A model generated the notes under the pieces. It was not told the origin of the DNA. It was given only the letters and a program-made list of their open reading frames with translations, and did no database searches. A stretch of DNA of 47,064 nt from Pyrinomonadaceae bacterium (GTDB lineage: Bacteria > Acidobacteriota > Blastocatellia > Pyrinomonadales > Pyrinomonadaceae): positions 1-47,064 of the forward strand of contig JAMQPH010000183.1 in the NCBI GenBank assembly GCA_023717605.1, written 5' to 3'. Below, one piece after another: positions 42,026 through 47,064 of the stretch. How positions within the stretch are numbered: position 1 is the stretch's first letter; each line of letters begins with the position of its first letter. The position numbers were made by a program, and so were the translations under genes.

Positions 42026-42072
42026 CGGGTCTTTTCGGTTATTAAAGGGCGAGGGGGACAGACAAGGCATCG

Positions 42073-42372
42073 TTATTTTTTTCGCGCCTTGGAACCGGCA
42101 GAGCTCTTGGCTGCACGCTTCTTCGTACCCGAGGCCCGCACTGTGCGACCCTTGCGCCCTTCGCTCTGAATCTTTCCGGCACGCATGAGGTTTTCGTAGG
42201 CGCCTCTTACTACGTTCCGGGCAACGTCGGCCTGGTTGGCAAGCTCACGTTCACTGGGCAGAAGACTTCCCGCTGCCCGAACTCCACTTTCGATCTGACC
42301 GGTAAGCTGCTCAATAATCTGCCTCGTTAGTGACTCAGGCTTCTTCCGGTTGACACGTATAGTTGCTTTCAC
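42073..42372 (-). CDS. Minimal GntR-type winged-helix protein with basic tail
   Basis: A 99-residue protein. PESLTRQIIEQLTGQIESGVRAAGSLLPSERELANQADVARNVVRGAYENLMRAGKIQSEGRKGRTVR is a GntR DNA-binding domain, including the standard LPSERELA motif. The remaining 28 residues are a Lys/Arg/Ala/Ser tail (KKRAAKSSAGSKARKK) in place of any effector domain. The basic tail could add nonspecific DNA binding (inference). An upstream AGGAGGTC precedes the ATG at 42370-42372. It is convergent with the PlsC-type gene and lies downstream of the P1 peptidase, but not close enough to call an operon. Confidence 0.85.
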   Translation of the reverse strand: MKATIRVNRKKPESLTRQIIEQLTGQIESGVRAAGSLLPSERELANQADVARNVVRGAYENLMRAGKIQSEGRKGRTVRASGTKKRAAKSSAGSKARKK

Positions 42373-42494
42373 TGGTTGACCTCCTTGAAATCGATCGACT
42401 GAATTATTTCTGGGGGGAAGGGAATTTTATTCGGCTGCGGATGAAGTGTCAATACACTTGTGGGCCAAAGTGAGATCGAAGCTCCACAGTCCTA

Positions 42495-42541
42495 AGACAA
42501 ATGACAAAGTTCAAAAAGACAAATGACAGACAAAGGACAAG
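42495..42541. repeat. Single-arm heptamer tract
   Basis: GACAAAT, GACAAAG, then TTCAAAA, and GACAAAT, GACAGAC, AAAGGAC-type units run through 42495-42541, ending just before the stop codon of the P1 peptidase gene. No opposite arm is visible within 200 bases, so this looks like half of a heptamer element. Confidence 0.6.
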
Positions 42542-42547
42542 TTTGAG

Positions 42548-43792
42548 CTATCTTTTAATCGCGCCGTGCTTGCGCATTATCTCGAGGGTTCGCTCGAGAG
42601 GGAGCGCTTCAACCGTTCGGCCACGTCCGGTCATGGTGTCGGCACGAAAGAGCGAGTTGTATATAGCTTCCTCTGTGGCCTCGAGTACAGCAAGAAATAC
42701 CGGCGACATAGCGTCGTTTGGCAGCGACTTCAAATTGCGCGCGGTGTTGCGATCGGCGGAATTGGCGGGTGTTCGAATACGTACGTCGACTGATGTCGAG
42801 AAGGCAATTGCGTAGTCGCCACTACCGTTGGTGCCCGCCGAACCAGTTTTCGCCAGGCCCAACATGGCTCTTGCTGCCATTCGTCCCAGGTTGCGAGCGT
42901 CAACCGGCGCGTCCGTAGCGATCACCATGATGATCGATCCGTCAGCTTCATTCGGATTCTTACCTCGAGAATTTGAATTGCGGTTTCCGAATGGATCTTT
43001 AAAGCCCAACTGGTCCTTCAAATAATACTGCCCAAGCCCGCGGCCGACCGGGGCTCCGTTGATTGTCAGAATCCCGCCAAAGTTTGACTGTACGAGGACA
43101 CCAACTGTGGCGCCACCCAACCCTACAGGCAACTTTCGCGAGGCAGTTCCAATGCCGCCTTTGAATCCAAAGGCAACCGTGCCTGTCCCTGCGCCCACCG
43201 AGCCTTCGTCAACTGTTCCGCCCCGGGCATTCTTTATTGCTGCCAGGACATCCTCGCGGGTGATATGCCGTCCGCGGATGTCGTTCAGATATCCATCGTT
43301 GGTTTCCGCCACCAGAGGGTTGACGGACTGAACATCTTCATTTCCCGGCAGGTTCAGCATGTAATCTATCAGCGCGTCAGCAACCCGAGGCACGCTCAAT
43401 GTTGAGGTCAGAAGGATTGGGGTTTCGATCTCGCCCAGTTCATTCACCTGGGTAGAACCCATTAGTTTGCCGAAGCCGTTACCTACAAAGACAGCACCCG
43501 GGACCTTCTCGCGAAAAAGATTTCCACTGTGAGGGAGGATTGCTGTAACCCCAGTGCGGATGTTTTCTTGCCGGATAATAGTGGTGTGACCAACCAGCAC
43601 TCCCGGGACGTCCGTAATCGCGTTTAACGGACCAGGAGGCAAGACGCCAACTATGATGCCCGCTTCACGCGCGCGGGGACGCTGAATATTCTGCGAAGTC
43701 AATGGAGTAGCAGATTGATGAGCAGTTAGCAGCGCCGCCGTGAGAAGCGGAATAAGAATTACTCCAGCGTTACTCAACCGACGCTTTTTCAT
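42548..43792 (-). CDS. P1 family peptidase (DmpA / L-aminopeptidase-D-esterase type)
   Basis: A 414-residue N-terminal-nucleophile aminopeptidase. A signal-like segment is present (MKKRRLSNAGVILIPLLTAALLTAHQS), so it is probably exported. Family landmarks: GPLNAITDVPGVLVGHTTI, KVPGAVFVGNGFGKLMGSTQVNELGEIETPILLTSTLSV, and the autoproteolysis region EGSVGAGTGTVAFGFKGGIGTASR, where the chain is cleaved before Ser in DmpA. MVIATDAPVDARNLGRMAARAMLGLAKTGS follows. The ATG at 43790-43792 is preferred; a TTG eleven codons upstream gives a poorer signal. It lies next to a tiny membrane-protein gene upstream on the same strand. Confidence 0.92.
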   Translation of the reverse strand: MKKRRLSNAGVILIPLLTAALLTAHQSATPLTSQNIQRPRAREAGIIVGVLPPGPLNAITDVPGVLVGHTTIIRQENIRTGVTAILPHSGNLFREKVPGAVFVGNGFGKLMGSTQVNELGEIETPILLTSTLSVPRVADALIDYMLNLPGNEDVQSVNPLVAETNDGYLNDIRGRHITREDVLAAIKNARGGTVDEGSVGAGTGTVAFGFKGGIGTASRKLPVGLGGATVGVLVQSNFGGILTINGAPVGRGLGQYYLKDQLGFKDPFGNRNSNSRGKNPNEADGSIIMVIATDAPVDARNLGRMAARAMLGLAKTGSAGTNGSGDYAIAFSTSVDVRIRTPANSADRNTARNLKSLPNDAMSPVFLAVLEATEEAIYNSLFRADTMTGRGRTVEALPLERTLEIMRKHGAIKR

Positions 43793-43814
43793 CCGAGTTA
43801 GCGCTTGATAGAAG

Positions 43815-43928
43815 CTAGTTGGCAATCAGAGCAATCAACGCAGGAATCGTTAACCATAACAATCCCTTGATGAGGAAAAATAGGAATCCCCAGAATCCTA
43901 ATGTCTTTGCCCAGGTCTTCAATCTCAT
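43815..43928 (-). CDS. Possible 37-residue membrane microprotein
   Basis: ATG 43926-43928 to TAG 43815-43817 encodes MRLKTWAKTLGFWGFLFFLI followed by KGLLWLTIPALIALIAN. It has a basic N-terminus (R2, K4, K8), a Trp/Phe-rich helix, one Lys, and a second hydrophobic stretch, as expected for a small inner-membrane protein with one or two helices. A GTAGGA about twelve bases upstream is a weak ribosome binding site. It ends 22 bases before the P1 peptidase ATG. The hydrophobic pattern is too regular to be a random frame, but I cannot name a family. Confidence 0.55.
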   Translation of the reverse strand: MRLKTWAKTLGFWGFLFFLIKGLLWLTIPALIALIAN

Positions 43929-44010
43929 TTGCCGATATCCTACTTTCAAGTCTCCTAAGACTCAACCGCAATTAGTTGCTCCGTTGCGAATAAACTTGCT
44001 AACACACAAC

Positions 44011-44181
44011 GCAATCCCGTAGGGATGAAATGTTTATAGATCCTTGTCTCGAAAATAGAGCGGAGCTCCGGAGGAGCGAAATGTTCTTACCGATGTGAGA
44101 CGAAGTGATATATTTCGCTCCTCCGGGGCTTTGAAGTTTTTAGGCTACGGTTCTATAAACATTGGGTCCCTACGGGACTGC
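44011..44181. repeat. Nested palindromic element (ATGTTTATAG family), copy 2
   Basis: The outer arms GCAATCCCGTAGGGATGAAA then TGTTTATAGA (44011-44040) and 44152-44181 (TCTATAAACATTGGGTCCC then TACGGGACTGC) are complementary. The inner arms GGAGCTCCGGAGGAGCGAAA (about 44062-44082) and TATTTCGCTCCTCCGGGGCT (about 44110-44130) are likewise. Tips CCCGTAGGG and CTCCGGAGG match the two tips seen in copy 1. No gene fits between 43929 and 44311. Confidence 0.85.
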
Positions 44182-44311
44182 GACATAAGAAACTAGCGAT
44201 CTGGTCGAAGAACTCTAGAGTCGGCGCAAGCAGGTTGCGTTAAAGAATGCTCGATGGCGATCCAGGGACATGCGAAACCCAACTATGAATCATGTTGGCG
44301 CTCCGATCAAA

Positions 44312-44464
44312 TCAATCACCACTCACTGCACTGGCCGCCTTCGGCTCCACCGGCAACTTGCCGGCTTGCCACGCATCCCAACCGCCGGTTAGCGCCCTCG
44401 CTTTTGACCATCCCGCCCTGCGAAGTTCCTGCGCCACCCGGGCGCTGGTCGCTTCGTTTGGTCA
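44312..44464 (-). other. Rest of the rhodanese domain beyond an in-frame TGA
   Basis: After the TGA at 44462-44464 the same frame stays open for 49 codons to a second TGA at 44312-44314. It reads PNEATSARVAQELRRAGW then SKARALTGGWDAWQAGKLPVE and PKAASAVSGD. This is the missing C-terminal part of a rhodanese domain (family pattern YCxCPNEATSARVA ... GGxxAW). The TGA sits where the family has Cys, two residues after the catalytic-type Cys. Either TGA is read as selenocysteine, or this is a young nonsense mutation or sequencing error. Confidence 0.85.
44431..44445 (-). promoter_or_regulatory. Candidate SECIS-like hairpin after the in-frame TGA
   Basis: GCGCC (44441-44445) pairs with GGCGC (44431-44435) around the loop CGGGT. 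Two further C-G pairs lie beyond a 1x1 mismatch. The loop starts about 21 bases after the TGA, within the range known for bacterial SECIS elements, and has Gs near its tip. The same bases encode the conserved ARVA segment, so the hairpin may be coincidental. Confidence 0.3.
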
Positions 44465-46072
44465 AGCACAGTAGGCGATGAGCCACGCATTCTTTGGAAG
44501 ATTTAGCTCACTCGCTCGCTCGACTACATGATCAGGTGGCAAACGAACTGCACCTTTTATTTGCGAGTCACTGGTTTCCAAACTCCGCTCAGTCCGTACG
44601 TCGAGGATAACAACAGGCTCACTTGCTCGCTGCAAGCGAAGCACTTCATTGATAGAGATTCGCTCCGAACTGTTTTCGTCGCTATCGTTGCCACCATCGG
44701 AATCTCGGTCATCAGCTCTAATGGTTTCCCTACGAGAGCCGCCGTCCCCTTCGGAGACCGGCTGGATTTGTACCAACTCCGGCCCGTCATCACTGGTCTT
44801 GTCGAGAGTCAGGGGAGCATTTGCCGGAGCTCCAAAGTCGCGCGCAATGTCCGCGGCCCGTGCCTCCTCCTGCGCCCGTCGCCGCGCGGCGCCAGCGAGT
44901 AGCATCGGTGAGCCGCCGTGGAGCACCACCGAAATCAGGACCACCAGGCAGCAAATCGCAAACATCCGCTCGGTCCCGGGTATCCCGGCGAACGCTGGCA
45001 GTAAGATCAGCAGCAGTGAACTAAGTCCGCGTGGGCCGAACCAGGCAATTAGCAGTTGGCCCCTCTTGTCGACTCTGGATCGATAGAGTGAGAGCAGGTA
45101 AACAGGTGGCCGAATCAGGATGATAATTGCCGCGAAGAGCAAGGTTGCGCCGGAGATTACCGTGAAGCCGCTCCAGATGAGGGAAGTGCCGAAGAGTACG
45201 AAAGTAAAAAGCAGCATCATTTCAGCAGTGACACCACCGTACTCGAGAAAACAGTCGCAGAGTTCAACGTCGAGCGCCGCAATGGTTAAACCCGCCGCGA
45301 ACGCTGCCAGAAAGCCGCTGCCATGCACAGCCTCAGCGGCGGCGAAAGCTGTGAACGCTACTCCCAACGAGTAGAGTGATTCATAGTCGCGTCTAACTCC
45401 AATGCGTTTGCGGATCAGGTCTAAAGCAGCAACGGCCACCAGACCTACGGCGACGCCCGCACCCGGCCCAAGGATAAATAAATTGAGACCAAGCTTCGCC
45501 CACGCCGCAGCATCGGTCGGACCTTGTTGGCCCATGAACGCCATCGCCACCAACACAACCGGCAACAGTACGGCATCATTTAATCCACTCTCCAATTGCA
45601 AAGCCTGGCGCGCGTTGCCTGGGATATCGCGACGACGAAGCAGCCCGCGCAGTAAGACCGGATCGGTTGATGCCAGGGCGGCCCCAAGAACTGCCGCCGC
45701 CGGTGCCGGGAGACCGAGCAGCCACCAGCCGGCGAATCCCCCAAGTGCGGCGGAGAGTAGTGTCCCTGGGCCCAGGACTCTTACCGCCAGCGCTGCGTGA
45801 CGTTGAACCTCCGAGATGTTGAGCGCGACAGCGTCAGTGAACAGGACCAGCGTCAAGCTGAGGGTGGCAACGACGCGCAGCGTGTGAGATTCAAGTGTAA
45901 CGTCGATGACCCCGAGTCCCGCCGGACCCAGGGCCGCACCGATGGCTAGAAAAACGGCTACTTGCGGAAGTCCGCTTCGATCAATTAGTCCTGAAAGAAG
46001 CGCCGACACGACAATGACGATTCCAATGATCGCCAGAGCAGCAACAAGAGCGTCGGTACTGAACCCAGTCAC
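44462..46072 (-). CDS. Cation/proton antiporter fused to a rhodanese domain (ends at an in-frame TGA)
   Basis: A 536-residue product if the TGA stops translation, about 586 if read through. The first 400 residues are a CPA1/NhaP-type Na+(K+)/H+ antiporter with about twelve membrane helices: GLPQVAVFLAIGAALGPAGLG, ASTDPVLLRGLLRRRDIPGNARQALQLESGLNDAVLLPVVL (helix 5-6 region with the ion-binding ND pair) and WFGPRGLSSLLLILLPAFAGIPGT. A cytosolic linker rich in Asp/Glu/Ser follows (DDRDSDGGNDSDENSSE), then a rhodanese fold: ISINEVLRLQ, PVVILDVRTERSLETSDSQIKGAVRLPPD and NAWLIAYC. The stop falls two residues after that Cys, inside the active-site loop. The start is a GTG (46070-46072) with GGAG about nine bases upstream. 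Confidence 0.9.
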   Translation of the reverse strand: MTGFSTDALVAALAIIGIVIVVSALLSGLIDRSGLPQVAVFLAIGAALGPAGLGVIDVTLESHTLRVVATLSLTLVLFTDAVALNISEVQRHAALAVRVLGPGTLLSAALGGFAGWWLLGLPAPAAAVLGAALASTDPVLLRGLLRRRDIPGNARQALQLESGLNDAVLLPVVLVAMAFMGQQGPTDAAAWAKLGLNLFILGPGAGVAVGLVAVAALDLIRKRIGVRRDYESLYSLGVAFTAFAAAEAVHGSGFLAAFAAGLTIAALDVELCDCFLEYGGVTAEMMLLFTFVLFGTSLIWSGFTVISGATLLFAAIIILIRPPVYLLSLYRSRVDKRGQLLIAWFGPRGLSSLLLILLPAFAGIPGTERMFAICCLVVLISVVLHGGSPMLLAGAARRRAQEEARAADIARDFGAPANAPLTLDKTSDDGPELVQIQPVSEGDGGSRRETIRADDRDSDGGNDSDENSSERISINEVLRLQRASEPVVILDVRTERSLETSDSQIKGAVRLPPDHVVERASELNLPKNAWLIAYCA

Positions 46073-46275
46073 CTCGATAGTCTCCGCCGTCTACAAGTTC
46101 AGCCGGCCCTTGCCAGTCCTCGCTTGTCAGCGAGCGCTGAGCCAACCATATAGATACTAAGAAGCGCGAACCGATGTTATGTTGATTTCGGATTTTTGCC
46201 CAGCGGCAACGATTGCTGGTAGTGTCATATTCTCATTACCGTTACAAAAACCAAACAGCCTAACAAGGATGCAAG

Positions 46276-47064
46276 ATGCGAAACAAAAAGCGCGAAATTG
46301 AACTGCCCGATCTGGTCAGTCGAGAGGGACAACAGGAAATCATCGCGGAAAACATTCGCGCCCTGCAGGCGATCTACTTCGCGGCGATGCTCGATGAGAT
46401 GAAAGCATTCCAGGTGTTGGATAGGCTTGTCGAACTCTTCCAGAACGGCATCCTGCCGGTTGGGCGTGGAAGAACGGGAAGCGATCTGTTCAGGTATTGG
46501 AAAGATACCCCGCTTCGTATTTCGGAGAATGAGCGTCGCAACCTCTATGCGCGTGTGCTCGGGTTTCCAGGGAGTGACGCCAGTACCAAACCCAACCGTG
46601 AGTTCAACGATTTATGGATTCGTTTCATTTCCAGCGTGGCCGCCTTTGCGCGTCAAAACACTGTCGGGAATGTAATTCAAACACACACTCCTGAGGCTCC
46701 CAGCCAGCAGCTTGTTCGTAAAGTAGGACGGGAACTTGCAGCGAACTTATCGCTACGCGGTTATGGTTGGGTCCATTTCATAGCTGGTGAACTGCAAAAG
46801 CAGATCAATGCAATCACTAAGCTGCTCTCAACGAGCGAGATCAAGGCTGCCTACGGCGCGCGCGATATTTGGCAGGTCATCGATCAGGTAGCAGATCTCG
46901 AGTTGGGCGGGTCGAGGAACACTAATCGTTACCGCACCATGGCAAATGCCGGCGCAACTATCATCGCCTGGCTCGCGAACAACTCCCGCAAACTGTCGCG
47001 GACAAATGACGATTCCATTCTGGATGTGGCTCGATTCAAGAGTCGACGACCAGGTGTTATCAAA
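46276..47064 (+). CDS. Unrecognised protein, C-terminus beyond the window
   Basis: The frame is open for 263 codons from ATG 46276, with AAGGAT six bases upstream, to the window end. I recognise no family. The N-terminus is charged and helical (MRNKKREIELPDLVSREGQQ; IRALQAIYFAAMLDEMKAFQVLDRLVELFQNG). A middle region, DLFRYWKDTPLRISENERRNLYARVLG, is followed by LWIRFISSVAAFARQN and LSLRGYGWVHFIAGELQKQINAITKLL. No signal peptide or membrane helix is evident and no Walker motif appears. It looks like a soluble helical protein, divergent from the antiporter with a 203-base gap that likely holds both promoters. Confidence 0.8.
   Translation, partial: MRNKKREIELPDLVSREGQQEIIAENIRALQAIYFAAMLDEMKAFQVLDRLVELFQNGILPVGRGRTGSDLFRYWKDTPLRISENERRNLYARVLGFPGSDASTKPNREFNDLWIRFISSVAAFARQNTVGNVIQTHTPEAPSQQLVRKVGRELAANLSLRGYGWVHFIAGELQKQINAITKLLSTSEIKAAYGARDIWQVIDQVADLELGGSRNTNRYRTMANAGATIIAWLANNSRKLSRTNDDSILDVARFKSRRPGVIK

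Noticed and set aside
44254-44481. Plus-strand frame at 44254-44481 as a gene
   Set aside because: It lies antisense to the intact rhodanese C-terminal segment and its Pro/Ser/Leu-rich product has no recognisable feature.

Overview
This 47 kb stretch reads like a chromosomal segment of a free-living, Gram-negative-type heterotroph. My best inference is an Acidobacteriota genome, perhaps Blastocatellia. That rests on the gene repertoire (large secreted Calx-beta/DUF4214 proteins, an S9 peptidase, a DmpA-type P1 peptidase, a GYD protein, a TonB-domain protein) and on the many intergenic palindromes. It is not proved by any marker here. There is no rRNA, transposase, phage gene or CRISPR array.

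Region 1 (1-12.9 kb, almost all minus strand) is housekeeping: partial purA, a YkgJ-type Cys-cluster protein, trxA, glgA, rho, engB, an unrecognised protein, lon, clpX, a stand-alone ClpX-type zinc finger, clpP, tig and tRNA-Leu(TAG). The lon-clpX-zinc finger-clpP-tig order gives a nascent-chain folding and ATP-dependent proteolysis block. The free zinc-finger gene between clpP and clpX is the unusual member.

Region 2 (13-16.1 kb) looks like an amino-sugar locus: a SIS-domain NagB-II-like enzyme with a minimal GntR protein, divergent from a NagX/HGSNAT-like membrane protein, followed by a small GYD-domain protein.

Region 3 (16-33 kb) mixes secreted or surface proteins with cell-wall and amino-acid functions: two large Calx-beta/DUF4214 proteins (one with a CHRD domain spliced into DUF4214), an N-acyl-D-amino-acid deacylase, murE, a lipoprotein, an APC permease, a four-helix-bundle protein overlapping the end of a lysA-like gene, a DinB-like protein, a TonB-C-terminal protein and an NTF2-like protein. 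MurE with a DNPR motif and the lysA-like enzyme fit meso-diaminopimelate peptidoglycan.

Region 4 (33-47 kb) holds an acyl-CoA ligase, an ATP-grasp ligase, a GrpB-family protein, a DUF2071 protein, an S9 peptidase, a PlsC-type acyltransferase, a second minimal GntR protein, a P1 peptidase, a 37-residue membrane microprotein, a cation/proton antiporter fused to a rhodanese domain, and an unrecognised protein running off the end.

The two most striking signals are these. (a) An in-frame TGA lies at a cysteine position of the rhodanese active-site loop of the antiporter. The rest of the rhodanese domain is intact in the same frame, and a GC hairpin follows at a distance that suits a bacterial SECIS. 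This is either selenocysteine or a fresh nonsense mutation. (b) Many intergenic inverted repeats have arms made of 7-nt units whose sequence differs from site to site while the 7-nt period is kept. Several abut stop codons and one supplies the C-terminus of the lysA-like protein.
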